NCBI RefSeq assembly: GCF_003319185.1
Contig: NZ_QOHJ01000010.1
Coordinates: forward strand, 1-64,000
DNA: 64,000 bases
Direction of reading: 5' to 3'
Source: Blastococcus sp. TF02A-30
GTDB lineage: Bacteria; Actinomycetota; Actinomycetes; Mycobacteriales; Geodermatophilaceae
The translations under genes were made by a program, and so were the position numbers. Of this stretch, positions 15,933-25,069 are shown one piece after another (position 1 is the stretch's first letter; each line of letters begins with the position of its first letter). The notes below the pieces were generated by a model, which was given only the letters and a program-made list of their open reading frames with translations, made no database searches and was not told where the DNA came from.

Positions 15933-17588
15933 CTAGGCGTTCCGGATGCCGGCGGCCTGCTGCAGGCCCAGCTCCACGACCGACGTCTCGCGCATCTCCA
16001 CCTTGCGCACCTTGCCGGTGACCGTCATCGGGAAGGCGTCGACGACCTTCACGTACCGGGGCACCTTGTAGTGCGCCAGCTTGCCGGTGCAGAAGGCCCG
16101 CAGCGCCTCGGCGGTGAGCGGCTCGGCGCCCTCGCGCAGCCGCACCCAGGCCATGAGCTCCTCGCCGTACCGCTCGTCGGGGACGCCGATGACCTGGGCG
16201 TCGACGACGTCGGGGTGGGTGTAGAGGAACTCCTCGATCTCCCGCGGGTACACGTTCTCCCCGCCGCGGATCACCATGTCCTTGATCCGGCCGACGATGT
16301 TGAGGTAGCCGGCGTCGTCCATGACGGCGAGGTCGCCGGTGTGCATCCAGCGCGCGGCGTCGATCACCTCGGCCGTCTTCTCCGGCTCGTCCCAGTAGCC
16401 GAGCATCACCGAGTAGCCGCGGGTGCAGAACTCCCCCGGCGTCCCGCGCGGCACGGTCAGCCCGGTCTCGGGGTCGACGACCTTGACCTCGAGGTGCGGG
16501 TGCACCCGGCCGACCGTGGAGGTGCGCCGCTCGAGGTCGTCGTCGGCACCGGTCTGGGTGGAGACCGGCGAGGTCTCGGTCATGCCGTAGCAGATGGTCA
16601 CCTCGGTCATGCCCATCTCGGCGACCACCCGCTTCATCACCTCCACCGGGCAGGGTGAGCCGGCCATGATGCCGGTGCGCAGGGTGGTGAGGTCGTAGTC
16701 GGCGAAGTCGGGCAGCGCCAGCTCGGCGATGAACATCGTCGGGACGCCGTAGAGCGAGGTGCAGCGCTCCTCCTGCACGGCGCGCAGCGTCGCCGCCGGG
16801 TCGAACCCGGGCGCGGGGATGACCATGGTGGCGCCGTGCGAGGTGGCCGCGAGGTTGCCCATGCCCATGCCGAAGCAGTGGTAGTAGGGCACCGGGATGC
16901 AGATCCGGTCGGCCTCGGTGTAGCCGCACCCCTCGCCCACGAAGAACCCGTTGTTGAGCAGGTTGTGGTGGGTGAGGGTGGCGCCCTTCGGGAAGCCCGT
17001 CGTCCCCGACGTGTACTGGATGTTGATCGGGTCGTCGGCCGAGAGCTGCGTCTCGCGCTCGGCCAGCAGCCCGCGGTCGCCCGCCCGCCCGGTGGCCAGG
17101 AGGTGCTCCCACTCCGGTGAGCCGAGGAAGACGACCTCGCGCAGGTCGGGGCAGTCCGGCCGCACCTCGGCCACCATCGCGCGGTAGTCGCTGGTCCTGA
17201 ACTCCGGGGCGCTCACCAGCACCGAGATGCCGGCCTGGCGCAGCACGTAGGCCAGCTCGTGGGTGCGGTACGCCGGGTTGATGTTGACCAGGATCGCGCC
17301 GAGCTCGGCGGTCGCGTACTGGACGAACACCCACTCCGCGCAGTTGGGCGCCCAGATGCCGACCCGGTCGCCCTTGGCCACGCCCAGGGCGTCGAGCCCG
17401 AGCGCGCAGGCCCCGACGTCGGCGACGAGCTCCGCGTAGGTCCAGCGACGGCCGGTGGCGCACTCGACGAGCGCCTCGGCGTCGCCGACCCGCGCTGCCG
17501 TCCGGGCCAGGTTGGCCCCGATCGTGTCCCCCAGCAGGGGGACCGTCGAGGTCCCGCTGCTGTAGGACGGCAGCGCGGGCGTGGTCAC
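15933..17588 (-). CDS. Acyl-CoA synthetase (AMP-binding, FadD type)
   Basis: Adenylate-forming ligase of 551 residues, activating a fatty or aryl acid to its CoA ester. Visible are the P-loop [12 protein letters not shown] (about 195-206), the [10 protein letters not shown] motif, the [10 protein letters not shown] motif, the [20 protein letters not shown] hinge and the catalytic Lys in [12 protein letters not shown] near the C-terminus. It belongs to the medium/long-chain group rather than acetyl-CoA synthetase. The GTG start overlaps the stop of the small gene upstream (GTGA). Confidence 0.92.
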   Translation of the reverse strand: MTTPALPSYSSGTSTVPLLGDTIGANLARTAARVGDAEALVECATGRRWTYAELVADVGACALGLDALGVAKGDRVGIWAPNCAEWVFVQYATAELGAILVNINPAYRTHELAYVLRQAGISVLVSAPEFRTSDYRAMVAEVRPDCPDLREVVFLGSPEWEHLLATGRAGDRGLLAERETQLSADDPINIQYTSGTTGFPKGATLTHHNLLNNGFFVGEGCGYTEADRICIPVPYYHCFGMGMGNLAATSHGATMVIPAPGFDPAATLRAVQEERCTSLYGVPTMFIAELALPDFADYDLTTLRTGIMAGSPCPVEVMKRVVAEMGMTEVTICYGMTETSPVSTQTGADDDLERRTSTVGRVHPHLEVKVVDPETGLTVPRGTPGEFCTRGYSVMLGYWDEPEKTAEVIDAARWMHTGDLAVMDDAGYLNIVGRIKDMVIRGGENVYPREIEEFLYTHPDVVDAQVIGVPDERYGEELMAWVRLREGAEPLTAEALRAFCTGKLAHYKVPRYVKVVDAFPMTVTGKVRKVEMRETSVVELGLQQAAGIRNA

Positions 17589-17812
17589 CGCTTCCGGTTC
17601 TCCGCCAGCTGGACGCCCGCCCGGTTCGGCTTGTCCGTCGGGTGGGCGTAGCGGACGTACTCGACCGGGATCGGGAAGCCGTGGTCCTGCCCGAACGGCG
17701 AGAGGCCACCCGCGACGGATGCGGAGAGCTCGGTCAGCGGCGGGCCACCGTCCTCCGACTCGCCCCAGGTGGGCTCCACCAGGTGCGCGTTCTTCGGGTT
17801 GCGCTTGGCCAT
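17585..17812 (-). CDS. Short basic protein of unknown function
   Basis: 75 residues, no hydrophobic segment: [19 protein letters not shown] start, acidic middle (DGGPPLTEL) and a C-terminus rich in polar residues ([18 protein letters not shown]). Starts with an ATG. Coupled by overlap to the acyl-CoA synthetase gene and divergent from the helicase-associated gene. I recognise no family; it looks conserved-type rather than a shadow because codon usage is typical and both ends fit neighbours. Confidence 0.65.
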   Translation of the reverse strand: MAKRNPKNAHLVEPTWGESEDGGPPLTELSASVAGGLSPFGQDHGFPIPVEYVRYAHPTDKPNRAGVQLAENRKR

Positions 17813-17978
17813 GTCGCCTCCGTGTGCTCGGCGTGCACCGCCCGGTGCACCGTCGTGCCCATCTTCGCCGACGCGGTACCCCGGATGCACGGCGCCACCC
17901 CTCCCGGCGGGGGAAGTCGCGTCTCACCTGGCCGGGTGCACCGCCGCAGCGACGACGGCGTGCGACCGGAGGGCGTCG

Positions 17979-17984
17979 TAGCGT
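17979..17984 (+). promoter_or_regulatory. -10 box of the helicase-associated gene
   Basis: TAGCGT ends seven bases before the ATG at 17992. Confidence 0.45.
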
Positions 17985-17991
17985 GGAGCGG

Positions 17992-20244
17992 ATGCCCACC
18001 GATCCCCCGGCGACGCTCGCCGCCTGGCTGCGCACCCGCAGCGACGAGCAGCTCGCCGCGCTGCTGGCCGCCCGGCCCGACGTCGCGCGCCCGGCCCCCT
18101 CGGACGTCGTCGCCCTGGCCAGCCGGCTGGCGGTGCCGGTGTCGGTGGACCGCGCGCTGGACGAGCTGGACGCCGCCACGCTGCAGGTGCTCGACGTCGT
18201 CCTCCTGGCGCCGACCGACGGCCTGCCGCCCGAGGACCTGCCCGCCGCGCTGCCCGAGGTGCCGGACGACGTGCTGCAGCGGGCCCTGGGGACGCTCACC
18301 ACCCGGGCGCTGCTGTGGGGCGACGACGTCCTCCACGCGCCCGACCCGGTCCGCCGCGCGGTCCGGCACCCGGCCGGGCTCGGTCGCCGGGCGCTCGACC
18401 TGCGGGTGCAGCTGCCCGCCGACCTGCCCGCCGTCCTGGCCGAGCTGGCGCCGGAGGAGCGCGAGGTGCTCGACCGGCTGGCCGGCGACCGCCCGGTGGG
18501 CCACCTCCCCGACACCACCGGTACCGCGAGCACGCCGGCCCGCCGGCTGCTGCAGCGCGGGCTGCTGGCCCGCATCGACGCGCTGAACGTGGAGCTGCCG
18601 CGCGAGATCGGGCTGCTGCTGCGCGGCGACCGGCCGTACGGCCCGCCGCGGCTGCGCCCGGAGCCCGCGGTGACCAGCCGCGACCCGGAGGTGGTCGACC
18701 GGCAGGCGGCCGGTGCCGCGCTGGAGGCGGTCGGCCGCGTCGGCGAGCTGCTCACCCTGCTCGAGGAGGAGCCGGCCGGGCTGCTGCGCAGCGGCGGGGT
18801 GGGCGTGCGCGACCAGAAGCGGCTGGCGCGGGCGCTGCACGTGCCCGAGCCGGAGGCCGCCTGGCTGCTGGAGCTGGCCTCGGCGGCCGGGCTGCTCGAC
18901 GTCGGCGGCCCGCACCGCGACGAGTGGCTGCCCACCCGCGGCTACGACGTCTGGCGCGAGCAGGACCTGGCCGACCGGTGGGCGCTGCTCGCGAGCGGCT
19001 GGCTGGGCAGCGTGCGGCTGCCGTCGCTCGTGGGTCAGCGCGACGTCGCCGGCAAGGCGGCCAACCCGCTCTCCCCCGACCTCGTGCGGCACACCGCCCC
19101 GGCGATCCGCCGCTCGGTGCTGGCCACGCTCGCCGAGCACCCGGCCGGCAGCGGCGTGGCGCCCGACGAGCTGGTGGCGCTGCTGCGCTGGCGCACGCCC
19201 CGGCGCGCCGACCGGCTGGCCCCGGTTCCGGGGATGCTCGACGAGGCCGCGCGGCTGGGCGTCGTCGGCGGCGGGGTGCTCTCCTCCGGCGGTCGCGGGC
19301 TGCTGGCCCGCGGCGAGGACGGCGCCGCCGACGGGATGCGCGGCCTGCTGCCGGAACCGGTCGACCACGTGCTGGCCCAGCCGGACCTGTCGCTGATCGC
19401 GCCGGGCCCGCTGGTCAGCGGGCTGGCCGACACCCTCGCCGTCGTCGCCGACGTCGAGTCCTCCGGCGGGGCGACGGTGTTCCGGGTGTCGGAGGCCAGC
19501 GTGCGCCGGGCGCTCGACGCCGGGTGGTCGGCCGACGACCTGCACCAGTTCTTCGCCCGCGCCTCGCGCACCCCCGTGCCGCAGGCGCTGGACTACCTGG
19601 TGGACGACGTCGCCCGCCAGCACGGGCGGCTGCGGGTCGGCGCGATCGAGTCCTACGTCCGCTCCGACGACCACGGGCTGCTCGCGCAGGTGCTCAGCGA
19701 CAGGCGCACGGCCGCCGCCGAGCTGCGCCGGCTCGCGCCGGGCGTGCTGGTCAGCGGGCTGGGTGCCGACGAGGTGCTCACGGTCCTCCGCGAGGCCGGG
19801 TACGCCCCGGCCGGCGAGAACCCGGGCGGCGCAGTCCTCACCCGTCCCCCGGCCCGGCCGCGGGCCGCCGGCCGCCGTCCCGGCAGCGAGTCGCAGCCGG
19901 CCGCCCGGCCGCTGTCGGGCGACGAGCTGGCCGCGACCGTGCGGGAGATCCGCGCCGGCGACGCCGCGGTCGCCGCCCGCCGCGGCGAGGCCGTGCGCCA
20001 GGTGCCCGGGGTGACGACGGCGTCGACGCTGGAGCTGCTCTCGCGCGCCGTGCGGGAGGGCGTCCCGGTGTGGCTGGGCTACGTGGACGCGCAGGGCAGC
20101 GGCAGCCAGCGGGTGGTGCAGCCGGTGTCGCTGGTCGGCGGGTTCCTGCAGGGCTACGACGAGCGGCGCGGCGAGAACCGCACGTTCGCCGTCCACCGGA
20201 TCACCTCGGTGGCCCTGGTCGAGGAGGAGGACGCCGCCGGCTGA
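17992..20244 (+). CDS. Helicase-associated (Helicase_C_3/WYL-like) protein, XPB partner
   Basis: 750 residues. The N-terminal two thirds is a chain of helical winged-helix-like repeats ([22 protein letters not shown] and so on); the helicase-associated region around 440-600 includes [22 protein letters not shown], a hallmark of the actinobacterial proteins that sit beside XPB (Rv0862c type). The last 80 residues resemble a WYL domain ([24 protein letters not shown]). No Walker motifs, so it is not itself a helicase. The XPB gene follows after two small genes on the same strand. Probable role: accessory or regulator of XPB in DNA repair (inference). Confidence 0.85.
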   Translation: MPTDPPATLAAWLRTRSDEQLAALLAARPDVARPAPSDVVALASRLAVPVSVDRALDELDAATLQVLDVVLLAPTDGLPPEDLPAALPEVPDDVLQRALGTLTTRALLWGDDVLHAPDPVRRAVRHPAGLGRRALDLRVQLPADLPAVLAELAPEEREVLDRLAGDRPVGHLPDTTGTASTPARRLLQRGLLARIDALNVELPREIGLLLRGDRPYGPPRLRPEPAVTSRDPEVVDRQAAGAALEAVGRVGELLTLLEEEPAGLLRSGGVGVRDQKRLARALHVPEPEAAWLLELASAAGLLDVGGPHRDEWLPTRGYDVWREQDLADRWALLASGWLGSVRLPSLVGQRDVAGKAANPLSPDLVRHTAPAIRRSVLATLAEHPAGSGVAPDELVALLRWRTPRRADRLAPVPGMLDEAARLGVVGGGVLSSGGRGLLARGEDGAADGMRGLLPEPVDHVLAQPDLSLIAPGPLVSGLADTLAVVADVESSGGATVFRVSEASVRRALDAGWSADDLHQFFARASRTPVPQALDYLVDDVARQHGRLRVGAIESYVRSDDHGLLAQVLSDRRTAAAELRRLAPGVLVSGLGADEVLTVLREAGYAPAGENPGGAVLTRPPARPRAAGRRPGSESQPAARPLSGDELAATVREIRAGDAAVAARRGEAVRQVPGVTTASTLELLSRAVREGVPVWLGYVDAQGSGSQRVVQPVSLVGGFLQGYDERRGENRTFAVHRITSVALVEEEDAAG

Positions 20245-20276
20245 CCTCGGGCACCGTTCCCGTCGGTGGGACGCCC

Positions 20277-20282
20277 TACCGT
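20277..20282 (+). promoter_or_regulatory. -10 box of the DUF1905 gene, leaderless type
   Basis: TACCGT ends six bases before the GTG at 20289; no ribosome site. Confidence 0.45.
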
Positions 20283-20288
20283 GCCGGT

Positions 20289-20597
20289 GTGACCGAGACG
20301 TTCACCGCCGTCCTGCGGGAGCACGTCGGCCCGGCGCCGTGGCACTTCCTCGCCCTGCCCCCGGAGCTCGCCGACGACGTGCGGGAGCGCGGTGCGGGTG
20401 CCCGCACCGGGTTCGGCTCCGTGCGGGTCACCGCCAGGGTGGGGAGCACCTCGTGGCAGACGTCGCTGTTCCCGGACGCGAAGACCCGCTCCTACCTGCT
20501 CCCGGTGAAGAAGCCGGTCCGGACCGCCGAGGGGCTGCGGGCCGGGGACCGCGTGCGGGTGGAGCTCACGGTGGATGTGACGGCGGCCGGGAGGTAG
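20289..20597 (+). CDS. DUF1905 domain protein
   Basis: 102 residues forming a small beta-barrel-like domain. The DUF1905 pattern is clear: an N-terminal FTAVLREH strand, WHFLALP, GFGSVRVTARVGSTSWQTSLFPD and the Lys-containing SYLLPVKKPVRTAEGL. GTG start, leaderless. Function unknown. Sits between the XPB partner and a thioesterase. Confidence 0.87.
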   Translation: MTETFTAVLREHVGPAPWHFLALPPELADDVRERGAGARTGFGSVRVTARVGSTSWQTSLFPDAKTRSYLLPVKKPVRTAEGLRAGDRVRVELTVDVTAAGR

Positions 20598-20646
20598 GAA
20601 CCCCACCACGGCCGGACCCGCCACCGGGTTCGGGCAAGCTGGCGGG

Positions 20647-21099
20647 GTGACCTCGAGCATCCAGGAACGGCTGTTCCCGACGCTGACCTGCTTCGGCTGC
20701 GGCCCGGCCAACGAGCGCGGCCTGCGGCTGCGCAGCTACCCGGGCGAGGACGGCGTCACGGCCACGTTCACGCCGTGGCCGGAGCACGACAACGGCCTGG
20801 GCTACCTCAACGGCGGGATCATCGGGACGGTGCTCGACTGCCACAGCGCGGCGGCGGTCATGCACGAGGCGGACACCCGGGGCTGGACCGCGCTGCCCGG
20901 CGCGGCGCTGGCGTACGTGACGGCGGGTCTCGACGTCCGGTACCTGCGCCCCGCCCCGCTCACCGAGCCGGTGGAGCTGCTCGCCGTCGTCACCGAGGCG
21001 TCCGAGGCGCAGATGACGGTGGACGTCTCGCTGCACTGGGACGGCAAGCCCCGGGCCGCCGCCACGGCGCTCTGGAAGCGCTGGCGCCCGCGCACCTGA
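20647..21099 (+). CDS. PaaI-type thioesterase (single hotdog)
   Basis: 150 residues. Starts with FPTLTCFGCGPANERGLRLR, the cysteine-bearing lead of actinobacterial PaaI/acyl-CoA thioesterases, then the hotdog helix GYLNGGIIGTVLDCHSAAAVM with catalytic-type Asn/Asp positions, and DVRYLRPAPL. Expected to hydrolyse an acyl- or aryl-CoA in the cytoplasm. GTG start. Between DUF1905 and XPB. Confidence 0.85.
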   Translation: MTSSIQERLFPTLTCFGCGPANERGLRLRSYPGEDGVTATFTPWPEHDNGLGYLNGGIIGTVLDCHSAAAVMHEADTRGWTALPGAALAYVTAGLDVRYLRPAPLTEPVELLAVVTEASEAQMTVDVSLHWDGKPRAAATALWKRWRPRT

Positions 21100-21189
21100 G
21101 GAGGGAAGGGGGCGTCGTCCCGCGACGTTACCGTGGACAGTCCGGCGCGCTCGCCCGCGCCGCAGTTCCCGAGCGAAGGATGCGTGCGC

Positions 21190-22875
21190 GTGAGCGACGG
21201 CCCCCTGATCGTCCAGTCGGACAAGACCCTGCTGCTGGAGGTCGACCACCCGCTGGCCCGGGAGTGCCGGGCGGCGATCGCGCCGTTCGCGGAGCTGGAG
21301 CGCTCCCCCGAGCACGTGCACACCTACCGGGTCACCCCGCTGGCGCTGTGGAACGCCCGCGCCGCCGGGCACGACGCGGAGCAGGTCGTCGACGCGCTGG
21401 TGCGCTACTCGCGCTACCCGGTGCCGCACGCGCTGCTGGTCGACGTCGCCGACACCATGGACCGGTTCGGGCGGCTGACCCTGCAGAACCACCCGGTGCA
21501 CGGGCTGGTCCTCAGCTCGTCGGACCGCGCGGTGCTGGAGGAGGTCGTCCGGTCCAAGAAGGTCGCACCGATGCTCGGCGCCCGCATCGACGAGGACAGC
21601 GTCGTCGTCCACCCCTCGGAACGTGGGCGGCTCAAGCAGGCGCTGCTGAAGGTGGGCTGGCCGGCCGAGGACCTCGCCGGCTACGTCGACGGGCAGGCGC
21701 ACCCGATCTTCCTGGAGCAGGACGGCTGGCACCTGCGCGACTACCAGCAGGAGGCCGTCGACGGCTTCTGGGCCGGCGGGTCCGGCGTCGTCGTCCTCCC
21801 CTGCGGTGCGGGCAAGACCCTGGTCGGCGCCGCGGCGATGGCCGAGGCCAAGGCGACCACGCTGATCCTGGTGACCAACACCGTCTCGGGGCGGCAGTGG
21901 AAGCGCGAGCTGCTCGCCCGCACGACCCTGACCGAGGACGAGATCGGCGAGTACTCCGGCGAGCGCAAGGAGATCCGCCCGGTCACGATCGCGACCTACC
22001 AGGTGATCACCACCCGCCGGAAGGGCGAGTACCGGCACCTGGACCTGTTCGACGCGCAGGACTGGGGCCTGATCGTCTACGACGAGGTGCACCTGCTCCC
22101 CGCCCCGATCTTCCGGCTCACCGCCGACCTGCAGTCCCGCCGCCGGCTCGGGCTGACCGCGACGCTGGTGCGCGAGGACGGCCGCGAGGACGACGTCTTC
22201 TCCCTCATCGGGCCCAAGCGCTACGACGCCCCGTGGAAGGACATCGAGCAGCAGGGCTACATCGCCCCGGCGGAGTGCGTCGAGGTGCGGGTCTCGCTCG
22301 ACGACGAGGAGCGGATGACCTACGCGGTCGCCGAGCCCGAGGAGCGCTACCGCATCGCGGCGACGGCGAAGTCGAAGCTGCCGGTGATCCGGCGGGTGCT
22401 GGAGCGGCACCCCGAGGAGCAGAAGCTGGTCATCGGCGCCTACCTCGACCAGCTCGAGGAGCTCGGGACGGCGCTCGACGCCCCGGTGATCCAGGGGTCG
22501 ACGACGAACAAGGAGCGCGAGCGGCTGTTCGACGCCTTCCGCTCCGGCGAGATCAAGACGCTGGTGGTCTCCAAGGTCGCCAACTTCTCCATCGACCTGC
22601 CCGAGGCCGCGGTCGCGGTGCAGGTGTCGGGGACGTTCGGGTCGCGGCAGGAGGAGGCGCAGCGGCTCGGCCGGGTGCTGCGGCCGAAGGCCGACGGCCG
22701 GCAGGCGCACTTCTACACGGTGGTCAGCCGCGACACCCTGGACAGCGAGTACGCCGCCCACCGGCAGCGGTTCCTCGCCGAGCAGGGGTACGCGTACACG
22801 ATCGTCGACGCCGCCGACCTGGCCGGCCCGGGCGAGGTCAACGGCCCCGACTGGGTGGACGAGCCCGCCGACTGA
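21190..22875 (+). CDS. DNA repair helicase XPB
   Basis: SF2 3'-5' helicase of 561 residues, like mycobacterial Ercc3/XPB. An N-terminal damage-recognition-like domain (about 1-175) precedes the Q-motif-like LRDYQQEAV (182-190), Walker A CGAGKT (205-210), DEVH box (298-301), LGLTATLVRED, the RED segment, and in the second RecA domain STTNKERERLFDAF and QEEAQRLGRVLRPK (motif VI). GTG at 21190 is preceded by GAAGGA at nine bases; a GTG six bases earlier is possible. TACCGT at 21129 is a candidate -10. Works with the partner encoded upstream in opening DNA at lesions. Confidence 0.93.
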   Translation: MSDGPLIVQSDKTLLLEVDHPLARECRAAIAPFAELERSPEHVHTYRVTPLALWNARAAGHDAEQVVDALVRYSRYPVPHALLVDVADTMDRFGRLTLQNHPVHGLVLSSSDRAVLEEVVRSKKVAPMLGARIDEDSVVVHPSERGRLKQALLKVGWPAEDLAGYVDGQAHPIFLEQDGWHLRDYQQEAVDGFWAGGSGVVVLPCGAGKTLVGAAAMAEAKATTLILVTNTVSGRQWKRELLARTTLTEDEIGEYSGERKEIRPVTIATYQVITTRRKGEYRHLDLFDAQDWGLIVYDEVHLLPAPIFRLTADLQSRRRLGLTATLVREDGREDDVFSLIGPKRYDAPWKDIEQQGYIAPAECVEVRVSLDDEERMTYAVAEPEERYRIAATAKSKLPVIRRVLERHPEEQKLVIGAYLDQLEELGTALDAPVIQGSTTNKERERLFDAFRSGEIKTLVVSKVANFSIDLPEAAVAVQVSGTFGSRQEEAQRLGRVLRPKADGRQAHFYTVVSRDTLDSEYAAHRQRFLAEQGYAYTIVDAADLAGPGEVNGPDWVDEPAD

Positions 22876-23268
22876 CCCCGCGACAGCAGCCCGCCCGAGC
22901 TGCTCGACGGACACGGTCGGCTCGCCGGCATGCCGCTGCGTCGGGAAGCCGTCGGAGCTGTTCCGCACGCCCGACGCTTGTGCTCTGCCCCGCTGGGCGG
23001 GGCAGAGCACAAGCGTCCGCGGAGAGGTGATGACCGCTCCATTCCGGCCGACCGTGGGTGGCCGGAGGCTCGTGGGGAAGACGGGACCGGGGGGGAGTGA
23101 CGATCCGGTCCCTCACGGCATGAGGATCCCCACAGGCGACAGCCGTCGACGCGACGAACGCGCAGGTCAGCAGCGGTACGGAGCCCTCCTATACGTCGTC
23201 GGGGGCGAGGCGCGCGGGAGGGGACCGGTTGGGCGTGTTGGCCCTCCGCCAGCGAAGATGGACCGGTC
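22876..23268. other. 393-base gene-free interval
   Basis: Holds the 45-base hairpin at 22973-23017, an 8-bp inverted repeat GGGACCGG (23083-23090)/CCGGTCCC (23105-23112), and a possible -10 TATACG near 23191. No convincing reading frame on either strand. Confidence 0.5.
22973..23017 (+). terminator. Perfect 21-bp stem hairpin after the XPB gene
   Basis: Bases 22973-22993 are exactly complementary to 22997-23017 with a three-base loop (tgg). The stem begins GACGCTTGTGCTCTGCC. It lies 98 bases after the XPB stop and has no T-run, as is usual for actinobacterial hairpin terminators, but its length is unusual. Confidence 0.7.
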
Positions 23269-25047
23269 ATGGGGAGTGCATTGCGAGCGGAAGCCTTGAG
23301 CCCGCAGACCACCGGCCGACCGCTCCGAGCGTGGCAGCAGGCCGCGCTCACCCAGTACGAGGAGCAGTCCCCCAAGGACTTCCTCGTCACCGCGACGCCC
23401 GGCGCCGGGAAGACGACGTTCGCGCTGACGCTGGCCGCCCGGCTGCTGTCCCGCCGCGAGGTCGCCCGCGTCGTCGTCGTCGCCCCGACCGACCACCTGC
23501 GCCTGCAGTGGGCCGAGGCCGCCGACCGGATGGGCATCGTCCTCGACCCGAACCTGACCAACGCCGTGGGCCCGGTCCGCGCCGGCACCCAGGGCTACGT
23601 GACCACCTACGCCCAGGTCGCCGGCAAGCCGATGCTGCACGCCGCCCGGGCCACCGCCGTCAAGTCGCTGGTCATCCTCGACGAGGTGCACCACGCCGGC
23701 GACGGCCTCTCCTGGGGCGAGGCGGTGGAGGAGGCCTACGGCATGGCCGCCCGCCGGCTCTGCCTGACCGGGACGCCCTTCCGGACCAAGCCCGACGAGC
23801 GCATCCCCTTCGTCCGGTACGAGGAGGACACGTTCGAGGGCGAGGCGGGCGGCCTGGTCAGCCGTGCCGACTACACCTACGGCTACAAGGAGGCGCTGGC
23901 CGACAACGTCGTCCGCCCGGTCGTCTTCGCCGCGTACACCGGCACCTCGCGCTGGCGGAACTCCGCCGGCGAGGTGGTCGCCGCCTCGCTCTCGGAGGCC
24001 GGGACCAAGTCGGTCGAGATGCAGGCGTGGCGCACCGCCCTGGACCCCAAGGGCCAGTGGGTGCCGCACGTCATCGCCGCGATGGACGACCGGATCACGC
24101 ACCTGCGCGAGGAGGGCGGCATGCCCGACGCCGCCGGCCTGATCCTCGCCAGCGACCAGGACGACGCCCGCGCCTACGCCAAGATCGTCCGCCGGGTGAC
24201 CGGCAAGGCCGCCGAGCTGATCCTGTCCGACGACCCCAAGGCGTCGAAGAAGATCGAGCGCTTCGCCACCGGATCGGCCCGGATCGCCGTCTGCGTCCGC
24301 ATGATCTCCGAGGGCGTCGACGTCCCCCGCGCCGCCGTCCTGGCCTGGATGACCTCCTACCGGACGCCGCTGTTCTTCGCCCAGGCCGTCGGCCGCGTCG
24401 TCCGCTCCCGGTCGCCGCACGAGTCGGCGACCGTCTTCCTCCCCGCCGTCCGGCCGCTGCTGTCGCTCGCCGCCTCGATGGAGGAGCAGCGCAACCACGT
24501 CATGCCCCCGCCGAAGAGCCAGCCCGACGAGGAGCTGGAGGCGCTCGACCTGCCGCCGCGCGAGCCGCGCGAGGGCGAGATGAAGCAGTGGGAGGCGCTG
24601 GAGGCCGACGCCCGGTTCGCGCACGTGCTGCACAGCGGGACGGCGCACACCGGTGAGGGCTCCGGCTCCACCGTGGTCGTCGGCGAGGAGGACGAGGAGT
24701 TCCTCGGCATCCCCGGTCTGCTGACGCCCGCGCAGACGGCGGAGCTGCTGGCCAAGCGGGACGACGAGCTGCGGCTGCGCATCGCGCAGAGCCACCGGGC
24801 CGACGACGGCGACTTCATGCTGGTCGAGGACCACCCCGACGAGGACGAGGCCGGCCGCTCGTGGCGCGACGCCGCGGAGCTGCGCCGGGAGATCAACCGG
24901 CTGGTCAACCGGGTGTCGGCGAAGACGTCCACCCCGCAGGCCGTGGTGCACACGCAGCTGCGCCAGTCGGTGCCCGGCCCGCCGTCGGCGTCGGCGTCGG
25001 TCGACGTGCTCCGCGCCCGGCGGGAGCGCCTCCGCACGATGCTCTGA
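23269..25047 (+). CDS. DEAD/DEAH-box helicase (RadD-like SF2)
   Basis: 592 residues. First RecA domain: Q-like LRAWQQAALTQY, Walker A ATPGAGKTT (42-50), VVVAPTDHLRLQW, DEVHH box (138-142), LCLTGTPF. Second domain: ISEGVDVPRAAVLAWMTSYRT and QAVGRVVRSRS (motif VI). A charged C-terminal tail of about 120 residues follows with no known domain. Actinobacteria carry this as a separate SF2 helicase of unclear role; the domain order resembles RadD/YejH. ATG start. Confidence 0.87.
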   Translation: MGSALRAEALSPQTTGRPLRAWQQAALTQYEEQSPKDFLVTATPGAGKTTFALTLAARLLSRREVARVVVVAPTDHLRLQWAEAADRMGIVLDPNLTNAVGPVRAGTQGYVTTYAQVAGKPMLHAARATAVKSLVILDEVHHAGDGLSWGEAVEEAYGMAARRLCLTGTPFRTKPDERIPFVRYEEDTFEGEAGGLVSRADYTYGYKEALADNVVRPVVFAAYTGTSRWRNSAGEVVAASLSEAGTKSVEMQAWRTALDPKGQWVPHVIAAMDDRITHLREEGGMPDAAGLILASDQDDARAYAKIVRRVTGKAAELILSDDPKASKKIERFATGSARIAVCVRMISEGVDVPRAAVLAWMTSYRTPLFFAQAVGRVVRSRSPHESATVFLPAVRPLLSLAASMEEQRNHVMPPPKSQPDEELEALDLPPREPREGEMKQWEALEADARFAHVLHSGTAHTGEGSGSTVVVGEEDEEFLGIPGLLTPAQTAELLAKRDDELRLRIAQSHRADDGDFMLVEDHPDEDEAGRSWRDAAELRREINRLVNRVSAKTSTPQAVVHTQLRQSVPGPPSASASVDVLRARRERLRTML

Positions 25048-25052
25048 CACGG

Positions 25053-25067
25053 CGGTCCTCCGGACCG
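25053..25067. terminator. Small hairpin between convergent genes
   Basis: CGGTCC (25053-25058), three-base loop, GGACCG (25062-25067), in the 22-base gap between the helicase stop and the stop of the LuxR gene. Could act in both directions; short stem, so weak. Confidence 0.4.
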
Positions 25068-25069
25068 GG

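Noticed and set aside
22876..23268. c-di-AMP or other riboswitch ahead of the RadD-like helicase
   Set aside because: GGGG and ACAGG fragments are present but the conserved core of known classes is not; only hairpins can be supported.
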